A stretch of 64,000 nt of DNA from an uncultured Prevotellaceae bacterium (GTDB taxonomy: Bacteria > Bacteroidota > Bacteroidia > Bacteroidales > Bacteroidaceae): assembly GCA_947168045.1 (NCBI GenBank), contig CAMVKN010000011.1, forward strand, positions 1-64,000, in the 5' to 3' direction. The notes under the pieces are model-generated. The model saw nothing but the letters and a program-made list of their open reading frames with translations. It was not told where the DNA came from and made no database searches. This document shows, piece by piece, positions 25,991 through 34,948 of the stretch. Both the position numbers and the translations under genes were made by a program. How positions within the stretch are numbered: position 1 is the stretch's first letter; each line of letters starts with the position of its first letter.

Positions 25991-28804
25991 CTAAAACTCC
26001 TGTCCCAGCACGAAGTGGAACTGGCTGCCGCCCTTGCGCCATCCGCTGCTGCCCTGATAGACGCTGTCGAAGCCGTAGGCCCAGTCGATGCCCATGAGTC
26101 CGACCATGGGCAGATAGATGCGCACGCCAACGCCGGCCGACTTCTTCATGTCGAAGGGGTTGAAGTCCTTGACGTTGGCCCATGCGTTGCCGGCCTCCAC
26201 GAAGGCCAGTCCGTAGATGGTGGTGTTGCCCAGCATGAAGGGATAGCGCAGCTCGAGGGTGAAGCGGTCGTAGGCGTAGGAGTCGTAGCTGCTGTAGCGT
26301 CCGGGTGTGCGCTCGCTGCTGAGTGCATTGGCCGAGAGTGACAGCGAGCCGTTCTCATAGCCACGCAGGCCTATCGTCTCCTCAGCATAGCTGGTGCTGT
26401 AGCCACTCATGCCGTCGCCGCCGACGTAGAAGGTCTCGAAGGGCGACTTCTTATGCTTGTTGTACGACCCCAGCAGACCCATCTCCACACGGGTCATCAG
26501 CACGAAGCACTTCTGTCCGCTGGTGAGGGCGGTGAAGGTGCGGCTCTTGAACTTCCACTTGTGGTACTCCACCCAGCGGTACTTCTCGCGCTGCTCGTCC
26601 TGGAAGCGGTCGTAGTCGGTGTTGTAGGTGTTCCATGTGGCCAGGTTCTCGTAGTCCTTGTTGTCGAAGAGCGACCAGGGCGGGGTGAGCGTCACCGAGA
26701 ACGAGAACTCAGAGCCCTTACGCGGGAAGAGGGGGTTGTCGGTTGAGGCGCGAGCCAGGGCCAGCGAGAGGTTGAGGTTGTTGCAGTTGCCGTTGCTGAT
26801 GAGGAAGTACTGCCAGTCCTTCAGCATGTAGCGCTGGTAGGCCAGCGTAGCTGAGAAGTTGAAGTAGTCATCAGGCCAGCGCAGACGCTTGCCCCACCCC
26901 AGCGACAGTCCGAAGAGCTTGACATACTTGTCGTCGTCGAGGAAGCTCTCGTAGTTGTTATAGTAGCCTTGGTTGTAGGTGCCATAGCCATACATGTAGT
27001 TATACATGTTGCTCATGTAGGCCGAGTTGTAATAGTTGCTCGACACATCGCTCTGCTTCGAGTAGTAGGCACCGATGTTGAACGAGTTGGGTCGCTTGCC
27101 GCCAAACCATCCCGTGCCGTAGTTGGCTGAGAGCGATGAGTAGTAGCGTCCGTTGGTCTGGTAGCTCAGGCCCACCTGCTCGCCGTCGCCGGCAGGCAGG
27201 AATCCGCGATGCAGCTTGTTCTTGCCTAAGAGGTTGCGCAGCGAGAAGTTGTTGAACTTGATGCCCACGCGCCCGATGACACCTGTCTGGCCCCATCCTA
27301 ACGACAGCTCCAGCTGGTCGTTGCTCTTCTGCTGCAGCTCCCAGTTGATGTCGACGGTGCCATTCTCGCCATTGGGCTTCACGTCGGGGTTGATGGCCTC
27401 AGCGTCGAAGTAGCCCATGGAGGCTATTTCACGGTAGGAGCGCATCAGCGTCTCCTTCGAGAACAGGTCGCCGGGCTTCGTGCGCAGCTCGCGACGCACC
27501 ACCTCCTCATAGAGACGGTCGTTGCCGAATATCTTCACGTTGTTCAGGTGGGCCTGCGGACCCTCGATGATGCGCACCTCCAGGTCGATGCTGTCGCCCA
27601 CGACATTCACCTCGGCAGGGTCAATCTGCGAGAACACATAGCCGTTGTTGTAATAGTAGTCGTGCACGCCGTCCTCGTCGGTGAGCAGTCGCTTGTTGAT
27701 GAGCTTCTGGTTGTAGACGTCGCCGCTGTTCATGCCCAGCGTGCGGCTCAGGCCCTCGGTGGGTACCACGGTGTTGCCCACCCAGGTGATGTTGCGCAGA
27801 TAGTATTTGTCGCCCTCGTCAATCTTCAGGTAGATGTTGACGTGCTTGTCGTCCTCGTTCCACACGGAGTCCTCGATGATGGCGGCATCGCGGAAGCCCA
27901 GCTCGTTATATTTCTCTATCAGTTCCTTCTTTGCCTCGGCAAAGCGCTCGGGAGTGAACTTCTTGGCCTTGAAGAAGTTCTTCAGCTTGCCGGCCTCGTG
28001 AATCTTGCCCAGGGCGCCCTTGCTGAACATGTTACCCTTGATGACGGCGTCCTTCACTTCGTTGTTTCCGTCGAGCACGATGTTGCGCACCTTCATCTTG
28101 TCCTTCTTGTCAATGTAGACATCGAGCACCACCTGGTTGTTACCCGTCACGTCGTCGTGCTGGCTGATTTCTATCTCGGCGTTCTTGTAGCCCTTGTCGT
28201 CGAAATACTTCTTCGCCAGGATGGTAGCCCTGTCGATGAGGTTCTTCGTCATGCTCATGCCCTTGGCCATGCCCAGCTTTGCCTCAAGGTCCATGCGCTC
28301 ACCCTTCTTCACGCCGTGGTAGTTGATGTCTGAGATGCGGGGACTGAGTGCGAGGTTCAGACACAGGTAGACCTTGTCGTCAACGATGCTGTCGGCGGTG
28401 ATGCTCACACGCGAGAACAGCCCGTGACGCCAGTAGCGTTTCACGGCATCGGTAATCTCACTGCCAGGCAGGTCGATTTGCTGTCCCACCGCAAGTCCTG
28501 ACAGGTTGATGAGCACCATCTCGTCGTAGTCAGTGACGCCCTTGACGGTGATGCCGCCAATCACCACTTGCCGCGGAGTGCCGGCATAGCTGATGTCCAC
28601 CTGCGCCGCTGCACGGCTAAACGATAAAAGGCACAGGAAAAGCAAGAGCGCAGGCCTCCCCAAGCCCCTCCGAAGGAGGGGATGTTTAGGTACAAGCCTC
28701 CCCAAGCCCCTCCGAAGGAGGGGATGTTTAGGTACAAGCCTCCCCAAGCCCCTCCCAAGGAGGGGATGTTTAGGTACATTATTATATATAGAATGTATGT
28801 TCAT
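25991..28804 (-). CDS. bamA: outer membrane protein assembly factor BamA with repeat-encoded N-terminus
   Basis: The protein of 937 residues carries several POTRA domains (roughly residues 70-490; entry motifs ITVKGVTDYDEMVL, VRNIVLDGNNEVKD, LRNITWVGNTVV, LNNVKIFGNDRL) and a C-terminal 16-strand barrel ending in GSQFHFVLGQEF. It folds and inserts outer-membrane proteins and is essential. The first 52 residues are unusual. After MNIHSIYNN come three copies of VPKHPLLRRGLGRL encoded by a 42-base DNA repeat, and only then the hydrophobic core ALLLFLCLLSFSRAAAQ. Either the signal peptide has a long basic n-region, or translation starts at an in-frame TTG in the last repeat (giving MGRPALLLFLC...). 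Confidence 0.93.
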   Translation of the reverse strand: MNIHSIYNNVPKHPLLGRGLGRLVPKHPLLRRGLGRLVPKHPLLRRGLGRPALLLFLCLLSFSRAAAQVDISYAGTPRQVVIGGITVKGVTDYDEMVLINLSGLAVGQQIDLPGSEITDAVKRYWRHGLFSRVSITADSIVDDKVYLCLNLALSPRISDINYHGVKKGERMDLEAKLGMAKGMSMTKNLIDRATILAKKYFDDKGYKNAEIEISQHDDVTGNNQVVLDVYIDKKDKMKVRNIVLDGNNEVKDAVIKGNMFSKGALGKIHEAGKLKNFFKAKKFTPERFAEAKKELIEKYNELGFRDAAIIEDSVWNEDDKHVNIYLKIDEGDKYYLRNITWVGNTVVPTEGLSRTLGMNSGDVYNQKLINKRLLTDEDGVHDYYYNNGYVFSQIDPAEVNVVGDSIDLEVRIIEGPQAHLNNVKIFGNDRLYEEVVRRELRTKPGDLFSKETLMRSYREIASMGYFDAEAINPDVKPNGENGTVDINWELQQKSNDQLELSLGWGQTGVIGRVGIKFNNFSLRNLLGKNKLHRGFLPAGDGEQVGLSYQTNGRYYSSLSANYGTGWFGGKRPNSFNIGAYYSKQSDVSSNYYNSAYMSNMYNYMYGYGTYNQGYYNNYESFLDDDKYVKLFGLSLGWGKRLRWPDDYFNFSATLAYQRYMLKDWQYFLISNGNCNNLNLSLALARASTDNPLFPRKGSEFSFSVTLTPPWSLFDNKDYENLATWNTYNTDYDRFQDEQREKYRWVEYHKWKFKSRTFTALTSGQKCFVLMTRVEMGLLGSYNKHKKSPFETFYVGGDGMSGYSTSYAEETIGLRGYENGSLSLSANALSSERTPGRYSSYDSYAYDRFTLELRYPFMLGNTTIYGLAFVEAGNAWANVKDFNPFDMKKSAGVGVRIYLPMVGLMGIDWAYGFDSVYQGSSGWRKGGSQFHFVLGQEF

Positions 28805-28856
28805 GTCTTTATCTGTTTTAACATCCCCTCCTTCGGAGGGGCTTGGGGAGGCCTTA
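28654..28856. repeat. 42-bp direct repeats with inverted copy (bamA start / uppS end)
   Basis: GCCTCCCCAAGCCCCTCC-(G/C)(A)AGGAGGGGATGTTTAGGTACAA occurs three times in tandem (28654-28780). One inverted copy (28821-28856) reaches the stop of uppS. Each unit has an internal stem CCCCTCC..GGAGGGG. Related GGGAGGGG/CCCCTCCC units occur at 29563-29640, 29715-29765, 46415-46440 and 55086-55165. Confidence 0.9.
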
Positions 28857-29672
28857 TTTTCCGCCTTCCACCTGTGCCTCCGTCAGTCCGTAGCGGCGCT
28901 GGCGCTGCTGGTAGCTGGCGACGGCCTTGTGAAGACACTCCTCGTCAAAGTCGGGCCAGTAGGTGTCGCAGAAATACAGCTCCGAGTAGGCTATCTGCCA
29001 CAGCAGGTAGTTGCTCACCCTGATTTCGCCGCCGGTGCGTATGAGCAGGTCGGGGTCGGGCATGAAGCTGGTGGCCAGGTGGCTGTCGATGGTCTGCTCA
29101 GTGATGTCGTCGATGCTGAGCGTGCCGTCCTTCACCTCCTGTGCTATCTGGCGAGCCACGTTGGTCAGCTCCCACCGACTGCTGTAGCTGATGGCCACCA
29201 CCACGGTGAGGGCATCGAAGTCCTTGGTGAGGTCCTCAATATATTTAATCTTGTCCTGTACGGGCTTCGACAGGCGGCTGAAGTCGCCCACCATGCGCAG
29301 CCGCACGTTGTTGTCAGTAAAGAGGTTGGTCTCCATAGCGGTCACCAGCAGGTTCATCAGTGCCTCAATCTCGTAGGCCGGACGGTTCCAGTTCTCCGTC
29401 GAGAAGGTATAGAGCGTCAGGTACTTCACACCCATGCGTCGGCACTCGGCGGTGATGCGTTTCACGGTCTCCACGCCGGCCTTATGTCCGAAGGTGCGGT
29501 CCAGCCCCTGCCGCATGGCCCATCGCCCATTGCCGTCCATGATGATGGCAATGTGTTCAGGGATGGAGCCTACCCCCGACACCTCCCCAAGGGAGGGAGA
29601 GCCTACCCCCAGCCCCTCCCCATGGGAGGGGGGATTAGTCACTTTTGCTACGGTGTTTGCTGTTGTATCCAT
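28854..29672 (-). CDS. uppS: isoprenyl transferase (undecaprenyl diphosphate synthase)
   Basis: The enzyme of 272 residues makes the C55 lipid carrier for cell wall and surface glycans. Active-site motifs are intact: IAIIMDGNGRWAMRQGL near residue 42, TLYTFSTENWNRP near 85, and LLIRTGGEIRVSNYLLWQ near 205. Residues about 12-36 (NPPSHGEGLGVGSPSLG and following) are translated from the CCCCTCCC-type repeat at 29563-29640, between a short leader and the conserved IPEHIAI start of the fold. The core is full length. Confidence 0.95.
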   Translation of the reverse strand: MDTTANTVAKVTNPPSHGEGLGVGSPSLGEVSGVGSIPEHIAIIMDGNGRWAMRQGLDRTFGHKAGVETVKRITAECRRMGVKYLTLYTFSTENWNRPAYEIEALMNLLVTAMETNLFTDNNVRLRMVGDFSRLSKPVQDKIKYIEDLTKDFDALTVVVAISYSSRWELTNVARQIAQEVKDGTLSIDDITEQTIDSHLATSFMPDPDLLIRTGGEIRVSNYLLWQIAYSELYFCDTYWPDFDEECLHKAVASYQQRQRRYGLTEAQVEGGK

Positions 29673-29765
29673 TGTCTTTACGTTATTTATTTCTTATTAC
29701 TTGCTCCTCTATCCTTCTCCCCTCCCTTGGGGAGGGGCTGGGGGTGGGTTGCTGGGGGTGGGCTC
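29563..29765. repeat. CCCCTCCC-type repeats around the uppS start
   Basis: The sequence GAGCCTACCCCC-GACACC/AGCCCC-TCCCC repeats twice inside uppS (29563-29640). A similar inverted unit (CTCCCCTCCCTTGGGGAGGGGCTGGGGGTGGG) lies upstream at 29715-29765 with GGGTTGCTGGGGGTGGG. No promoter is evident between uppS and the upstream DUF6089 gene. Confidence 0.8.
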
Positions 29766-30449
29766 CTACTCCCGGTCGTTGTGGCAGGTCTTGCACTTGG
29801 ACCAGATGTCGTAGGTCAGCGACACCTGGAGCGTGCTGTAGCTGTCAGTGTTCTTGAACAGCCCCGAGCTCTTGATGCCGTATGGGTCGACGACGCCGTC
29901 CAGCTTGTCGCTGCCGGTGAAGTGCATCACCCACTCGGCCGTGAGGTTCAGCCTGTCGGCCAGCTTGTACTTCACCCCGCCGCCGAGCAGCAGCGAGCCT
30001 GCCGTGACATCCTTGGTGAAGGCCAGCCCTGCACCGAGGGCGATGAAGGGGGTCAGCGGCCTGGCGCCCAGATACTCCTTACCCGTGCCAAAGGGCCAGA
30101 AGTTATACTCGTAGCGCACGGTGAAGTCGGTCAGCGCGTTGCTGAACGACGCGATGCTGTCGTGCAGCTCAGGATACCAGGTGTCGGTGTCCTTCGACGT
30201 GCCCTTCAGCCGTCCGCTGCTGAGCTGAGCGCTCCACGCCATGCGCGGGTTCATCTTATATTTGGCCACTGCCGCCGCCATGGGCTGCAGGTGGCTGAAC
30301 AATCCTCCGCCGAGGTCGCCCTGACAGGCCATCAGCCCTAAGCCGCCGCCTATCTCCATGCGGTACTCAGGGTCGTCCTGCGCCGCTACGGGGCTAAATG
30401 ACAAATGGAAAATGATAAATGATAAACACAGCAGTTTACCATACTTCAT
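29766..30449 (-). CDS. DUF6089-type outer-membrane beta-barrel protein
   Basis: I start at the ATG at 30449 (MKYGKLLC...). The mature part opens DDPEYRMEIGGGLGLMACQGD and shows alternating beta strands (FTVRYEYNFWPFG, TPFIALGAGLAFTK, LTAEWVMHFTGSDKLDG), as in the small-barrel DUF6089 proteins. These commonly precede uppS and bamA in Bacteroidales. The signal peptide core LSFIIFHLSFSPVAAQ is encoded by a TTTATCATTT/CATTTGTCATTT simple repeat (30385-30425). Two upstream Met codons are possible starts. Confidence 0.8.
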   Translation of the reverse strand: MKYGKLLCLSFIIFHLSFSPVAAQDDPEYRMEIGGGLGLMACQGDLGGGLFSHLQPMAAAVAKYKMNPRMAWSAQLSSGRLKGTSKDTDTWYPELHDSIASFSNALTDFTVRYEYNFWPFGTGKEYLGARPLTPFIALGAGLAFTKDVTAGSLLLGGGVKYKLADRLNLTAEWVMHFTGSDKLDGVVDPYGIKSSGLFKNTDSYSTLQVSLTYDIWSKCKTCHNDRE

Positions 30450-30487
30450 TCTTCTTGTTATATTCTGCACAGTCATGGCGCAGCATT

Positions 30488-30512
30488 TGTCATTTATCAT
30501 TTATCATTTAGC
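30488..30512. repeat. TTTATCA tandem repeat
   Basis: TTGTCATTTATCATTTATCATTTAG directly follows the DUF6242 stop (minus-strand sense). It shares sequence with the repeat-encoded signal peptides of the neighbouring genes. Confidence 0.88.
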
Positions 30513-30513
30513 G

Positions 30514-31644
30514 TCAGCGCAGCGCCCCCATCCACAGCTGTCCGCTGTTAGTGAGCAGCCACAGGCGGCCCTGCGTGTCGGCAGCCATGGCCACATGGGT
30601 GCCACTGAGGCCCGAAGGCATGGCATAGGTAGCGCTGGCACGCCACGAGATGCCTTGGTCGCGCGATTCAAGCATCGACAGGTCGTCGCCCACACAGAGC
30701 ACCTTGCCGTCGTAATAGACCAGCGACACGTTGTAGACCAGCGTCAGCGGATAGTTGTTGTCATGGTCGAAGGGCATGTAGACCCACTTGCCCTCGCCGC
30801 CTTGATGGCTCTCCAGCTTGCGCCACACACGCATGGTGACGACATCGTCCTGACGGGGCTGTCCCACCAGCAGCACATAGTCCATGTTGTCAGCCGAGTC
30901 GTAAGGCCAGCTGACAGAGGTGGCGCCGGCGCTGTCGGGCAGCAGCTGCACATTGTCGTCAAGTGCCTCCTCGTGCCATGTCTGACCGCCGTCGGTACTG
31001 CTGAACAGCCCCTCACGGGTCAGCTGATAGCTGGCCGCCGTGGAACGCCCCACGATGCTGTCGCGCGGACAGAGGCGGACGCTGTCGCCCCAGGCCTCCA
31101 GCCGCATGTCGTCGGTCCAGGCCAGGGCGTCGTCGTCTTTCACCAGCTGCCAAGCGAAGGCGACGCCGGTGGTGCTGCTGACATTGAGTGTCACCTCATA
31201 GTCGCGGAAGGCGGAGCCATCGTTGGCATAGACACGGAAGATGCGGGGCACCGACAGGTCGACGCTGTCCGTCGAGGAGTGCCAGCGCAGCGAGTCGCTC
31301 GTGGCCGACTTCAGGGCCACCAGGCCACTGTTGCGTGTCGTCACCGTGCACACCACATGCTGGGCGTCGGTGCCTACTGGCAGTGGGTCGAGGTTGTAGA
31401 TGCGCTGCTGCAGATGGTCGATGGTCATACGATACACCGAGCCTGACACCGTTGACTTCACAATGGTGTCGTTACCGGTGTTAGACGACGTGGCGTGCGT
31501 ATAGCGGTTCAGGGTGCCCAGCGTGAACTGGGTGATAGCCACGTCACTGTAGGTCGTGACGCTGCTGTCGCTGTCGTTCAGACATGAAGTCAGGGCCGAC
31601 GAACATGCCAGCAGGGCACAATAGAGCAGGGAAATCTTTCTCAT
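30514..31644 (-). CDS. DUF6242-type lipoprotein
   Basis: Starting at the ATG at 31644 gives 376 residues with MRKISLLYCALLACSSALTSC, a lipobox Cys at residue 21. An N-terminal beta domain (DVAITQFTLGTLN...) is followed by a sialidase/BNR-like propeller with Asp-box-like hits (SSTDGGQTWHE, ESRDQGISWRA). This matches DUF6242 proteins, which occur upstream of the uppS-bamA cluster in related genomes. It is first in the co-directional envelope run and has a promoter 29 bases upstream. Confidence 0.8.
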   Translation of the reverse strand: MRKISLLYCALLACSSALTSCLNDSDSSVTTYSDVAITQFTLGTLNRYTHATSSNTGNDTIVKSTVSGSVYRMTIDHLQQRIYNLDPLPVGTDAQHVVCTVTTRNSGLVALKSATSDSLRWHSSTDSVDLSVPRIFRVYANDGSAFRDYEVTLNVSSTTGVAFAWQLVKDDDALAWTDDMRLEAWGDSVRLCPRDSIVGRSTAASYQLTREGLFSSTDGGQTWHEEALDDNVQLLPDSAGATSVSWPYDSADNMDYVLLVGQPRQDDVVTMRVWRKLESHQGGEGKWVYMPFDHDNNYPLTLVYNVSLVYYDGKVLCVGDDLSMLESRDQGISWRASATYAMPSGLSGTHVAMAADTQGRLWLLTNSGQLWMGALR

Positions 31645-31672
31645 TCCGTCTCGTTCATGCAAAATTTGGCTG

Positions 31673-31680
31673 CAAATTTA
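31673..31680 (-). promoter_or_regulatory. -7 element for the DUF6242-to-murI envelope cluster
   Basis: The minus strand reads TAAATTTG, matching TAnnTTTG. It is the only clear promoter upstream of the run from 31644 down to murI. The gap 31681-31899 holds AT-rich sequence and no gene. Confidence 0.6.
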
Positions 31681-31899
31681 CGCACAATTCCGCAAATAAC
31701 AGCCATTTCGCACAGATTATTACAAAAAAAATATCATTATTTGTCCGTTTTTAGTAATCATTAAAGAATAGAACGGTCGTTTTCGGGAAGAAACCCGTGA
31801 ACGAATCAGTCGCACTGTCTCTCACGGATTTCACAGATTTATTTTTATGCGAGAAAGGAAAAAGTGGCCGATTGGAGGATAAATTCTCGAGAGATTTTG

Positions 31900-32295
31900 G
31901 GAATAAAGCGGCACTTTATGGTAATAAAGCGGCACTTTACGAGCATAACTCCATGCCTGGCGAAATTATCTCCATGCCTGGCTGAATTATCTCCATGCCT
32001 GGCGAGCATAACTCAATGCCTGGCTGTCGTCAATCGCGATTTTTCTCTCTCGCGCGCGTGCAAAAGCGAAACAATGCCAGGTGCTACTGATGCTACTGGT
32101 GCAACCTCAGGTGCAAGTAGGTGCAAGTAGATGCGGTTTTGTAATACGTTGATTTACAAGTGGTTGCAGATCATGTACAAGTAGTGCAAGCACCAGTAGC
32201 ACCAGTAGCACCAGTAGCGCCAGTAGTGGCAGTAGTGGCATCTGGAGGTCCAGGTGTAGCACCTGAACACTTTTCGCATCTATACGCGCGCGTAA
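31900..32295 (+). repeat. modular intergenic element, copy 2
   Basis: Module A has two AATAAAGCGGCACTTTA units 21 bases apart (31901-31940). Module B has boxes CCATGCCTGG at 31951, 31972 and 31993, and CAATGCCTGG at 32014, again 21 bases apart. Module C (32048-32295) has ends CGCGCGCGTGCAAAAGCGAAA and TTTTCGCATCTATACGCGCGCG. Its arms have GGTGCTACTGATGCTACTGG and, on the other side, GCACCAGTAGCACCAGTAGC. It shares long identical stretches with copy 1, in the same orientation. It lies just before the promoter of the AAA-ATPase gene. Confidence 0.87.
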
Positions 32296-32349
32296 AGACG
32301 GGCTGCACCTCCACAAAATAGTGCTTCTATAACTTTTTCTGTCAAACAC

Positions 32350-32380
32350 TTGGTCGTTTGGGGGAAAAGTCGTAACTTTG
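32350..32380 (+). promoter_or_regulatory. promoter of the AAA-ATPase gene
   Basis: TTGG (32350-32353) and TAACTTTG (32373-32380) are 19 bases apart. The surrounding ACTTGGTCGTTT is shared with the promoter after element copy 1. Confidence 0.7.
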
Positions 32381-32406
32381 CACCGTTTGGAACAAAACGC
32401 GACCGA

Positions 32407-34026
32407 ATGATGGAGACTGAAAGCTGCTCAAGGGGCTACGCCGTAGGCGTGCAACTCTTTGACCGAATACGTGAAAGCGGTGCCGTCTACATTGACAAGA
32501 CAGAGTATGTTTGGAAGATGGTGACGACCAAGGCCGTCAACTTCTTCCTTAGTCGTCCGCGTCGTTTTGGCAAGTCGCTGCTCGTCGATACGCTGCGCTG
32601 CTACTTTGAGGGTCGCAAGGAGCTGTTCGAGGGACTGTATATCTACGACAAGGAGAAGGAATGGAAGAAGTATCCCGTCATTCGGCTTGACCTGAGCAAC
32701 GGCAAGTATTACGAGAAGGATTTGGTGCATGGCACCATCAATAAGATTCTAAGACAGCAGGAGGAAAGATTTGGAATTACTAATCCAGAGAATCCTACTA
32801 ATTATGATTCGCGCTTGACCAACCTTATCGAGGCCGCCCACAAACAGACGAATGAGCAGGTGGTCATCCTCATCGACGAGTACGACGCCCCCATGCTCGA
32901 CAGCATTAACAACAGGGAGCTGCAGGACTACATCCGCGACTGCGTGCGCAACCTGTTCTCGCCGCTGAAGGCACAGTCACAGTACCTGCGCTTCGTGTTC
33001 CTCACAGGCATCTCAAAGTTTTCCCAGCTGTCGGTGTTCAGCGAGCTGAACAACCTGCAACAGATCACCTTCGACCCCAACTACGAGGCCGTTTGCGGTT
33101 TCAGCGAACAGGAACTGCTGACCTGCATGAAGCCCGACATCGAAGAACTGATGCAGACGCTGAACGCTGACTATGCACGTTACGGCGTGCACTATTCCTA
33201 CGACGACATGGTGGCCAACCTGAAGGAAATGTACGATGGCTACCACTTCTCCGACCGGTTCACCGACATCTACTGCCCGTGGAGCCTCATCAACGCCTTC
33301 ACCATGAAGCGCGTCCTGAACTTCTGGTTCAGTACCGGCACACCCACCATGCTGGTCAACATCATGCGGCAGCACAACATCAGCCTGCAGCAGATAGAGC
33401 ATCTCCAGGCCACGCTCGACCGCTTCGACGCCCCAACGGAGCACATCGGCGACCCCATACCCGTACTGTTCCAAAGCGGCTACCTCACACTGAAAGCGTT
33501 TAATCCCTTCACCAGGATGTTCACCCTGGGCTTCCCCAACACGGAAGTGCGCGAGGGCTTTGCCAAATCGCTCTACAAATACTACATGGCAGACTATGTA
33601 GGCAGCGGCGATGCCCTTGGCAATGCCTATACTGACTTACGTTTCAAGGAGATTTCCGTAGAAGAGTTCCTTGAAGCCGTGCGCCGCTGGTACGCTGGCA
33701 TCCCCTACAGCATTACTGACAAGAACCAGAACGAGCAGCTGTACCAGTCGCTCATCTACGCTGCCCTGATGGGCTTTGGCGCCGATGTCAGCGCCGAGGA
33801 ACAGACCAGCGACGGACGCATGGACATTGCCCTGAAGCTGCCTGACTGCATCTATATCCTGGAACTGAAATACGGCAAGACGGCCGAGGAGGCCGCCGAA
33901 CAGGTCATTGCCAAGGACTATGCCGTGCGCTTTGCCGCCGACCAGCGCCCCGTCTGGGCTGTGGGCATGAACATCAGTAAGGACCGACGCACCATCGACA
34001 GCTATAAGATGGTGAAGGTGAAATGA
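32407..34026 (+). CDS. AAA-ATPase-like / PD-(D/E)XK nuclease-like protein
   Basis: The protein of about 539 residues belongs to the PF09820 AAA-ATPase-like plus PDDEXK_9 family, widespread in gut Bacteroidales. The entry GVQLFDRIRESGAVYIDKTE, the Walker A variant SRPRRFGKSLLVDTL and a Walker B VVILIDEYDAPML are clear. The C-terminal 120 residues contain the nuclease-like core (GRMDIALKLPDCIYILELKYG) with D and ExK. The biological role is unsettled; mobile or selfish behaviour has been suspected because copies are numerous. It is preceded by element copy 2. Its stop overlaps a possible start of the next gene (ATGA). Confidence 0.88.
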   Translation: MMETESCSRGYAVGVQLFDRIRESGAVYIDKTEYVWKMVTTKAVNFFLSRPRRFGKSLLVDTLRCYFEGRKELFEGLYIYDKEKEWKKYPVIRLDLSNGKYYEKDLVHGTINKILRQQEERFGITNPENPTNYDSRLTNLIEAAHKQTNEQVVILIDEYDAPMLDSINNRELQDYIRDCVRNLFSPLKAQSQYLRFVFLTGISKFSQLSVFSELNNLQQITFDPNYEAVCGFSEQELLTCMKPDIEELMQTLNADYARYGVHYSYDDMVANLKEMYDGYHFSDRFTDIYCPWSLINAFTMKRVLNFWFSTGTPTMLVNIMRQHNISLQQIEHLQATLDRFDAPTEHIGDPIPVLFQSGYLTLKAFNPFTRMFTLGFPNTEVREGFAKSLYKYYMADYVGSGDALGNAYTDLRFKEISVEEFLEAVRRWYAGIPYSITDKNQNEQLYQSLIYAALMGFGADVSAEEQTSDGRMDIALKLPDCIYILELKYGKTAEEAAEQVIAKDYAVRFAADQRPVWAVGMNISKDRRTIDSYKMVKVK

Positions 34027-34058
34027 ACACAAACAACAACAAACTAAGAAAAGACACT

Positions 34059-34907
34059 ATGATGAAAAGACGCACCCTTACCCTTGCCCTGCTGATGGGC
34101 TTTGTACTGTTCATTGCCGCCTGCGACGGCAAGAAGCGTGAGAAAAACCGTGACAAGGACGACATCGAGGCCACGACAGACGACGACGACGAGGACCAGG
34201 ACCGCTACATGGCCCAACTGCGCAAAGGTGCGAAGGAGGCCAACGCCACGTGTCCTGTCAGCTTAGGCATCATGGGCGAGATGGTCAGCATGACCATGGA
34301 GGACGACGTGCTGGTGATGCGCTACGACATCAACGAGGACCTCATCAGCGTTGCCACCATGGCCGACGACCGCCAGACCATGCGCGACAATGCAAAGGTG
34401 ATGCTGAGCAACCCTACCGGTGCAATGCGCACACTGATGGAGCTGGTCATCAAGGCCGGGGCGAAGATGAAGGTATCGTTCCACGGCAAGGAATCGGACG
34501 CCGTAGCCAGCATCACCCTCAGCGCGGACGAACTGGAGGAGCTGCTCAACAACGACGTCACACCTGAAGAGAAGCTGGAAACGGCCATAGCCAGCACAAA
34601 GCTGCAGCTGCCCATACACGTAGCACAGGGCATGGACGTGGTAGACCTGAAACAGGAAGGCAACAATGTCATCTATGTCTATGTCGTAGACGAGACCATG
34701 TACAGCGTTGACCTGTTTGAGCAGAACAAGGCGCAGATGAAGGAGGCGGTGATGGCTGAGCTGAGTGCACAGGGAACCGTAGAGAAGCAGTTCGTCCAGA
34801 TAGTGGTCAATGCCGGGGCTAACCTCGTCTACCGCTACAAGGGCGACAACAGCGGCGCCTTTACCGACGTCACCATCAGCAACCGCGAACTGAAGAACAT
34901 GTTGTAA
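34059..34907 (+). CDS. acidic lipoprotein, hypothetical
   Basis: I use the ATG at 34059; one at 34023, overlapping the previous stop, is also possible. The signal MMKRRTLTLALLMGFVLFIA is followed by the lipobox Cys in AAC, then a very acidic linker (DDDDEDQD). The body contains two similar halves of about 110 residues (CPVSLGIMGEMVSM...LSADELEELL and LQLPIHVAQGMDVV...TISNRELKNML), suggesting an internal duplication. The next gene's product has the same fold pattern. The function is unknown. Confidence 0.68.
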   Translation: MMKRRTLTLALLMGFVLFIAACDGKKREKNRDKDDIEATTDDDDEDQDRYMAQLRKGAKEANATCPVSLGIMGEMVSMTMEDDVLVMRYDINEDLISVATMADDRQTMRDNAKVMLSNPTGAMRTLMELVIKAGAKMKVSFHGKESDAVASITLSADELEELLNNDVTPEEKLETAIASTKLQLPIHVAQGMDVVDLKQEGNNVIYVYVVDETMYSVDLFEQNKAQMKEAVMAELSAQGTVEKQFVQIVVNAGANLVYRYKGDNSGAFTDVTISNRELKNML

Positions 34908-34948
34908 GAAACGAATATAATCATTATCCACAAAAACAAATTATTATT

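Noticed and set aside
28593..30341. A 582-codon plus-strand open frame over bamA, uppS and DUF6089
   Set aside because: It crosses three well-supported minus-strand genes and only looks ordered because it translates the repeats.
31900..34026. Insertion sequence with the AAA-ATPase gene as transposase
   Set aside because: The protein is an AAA/PD-(D/E)XK family member with no DDE or HUH motif. I saw no terminal inverted repeats enclosing gene and element together.
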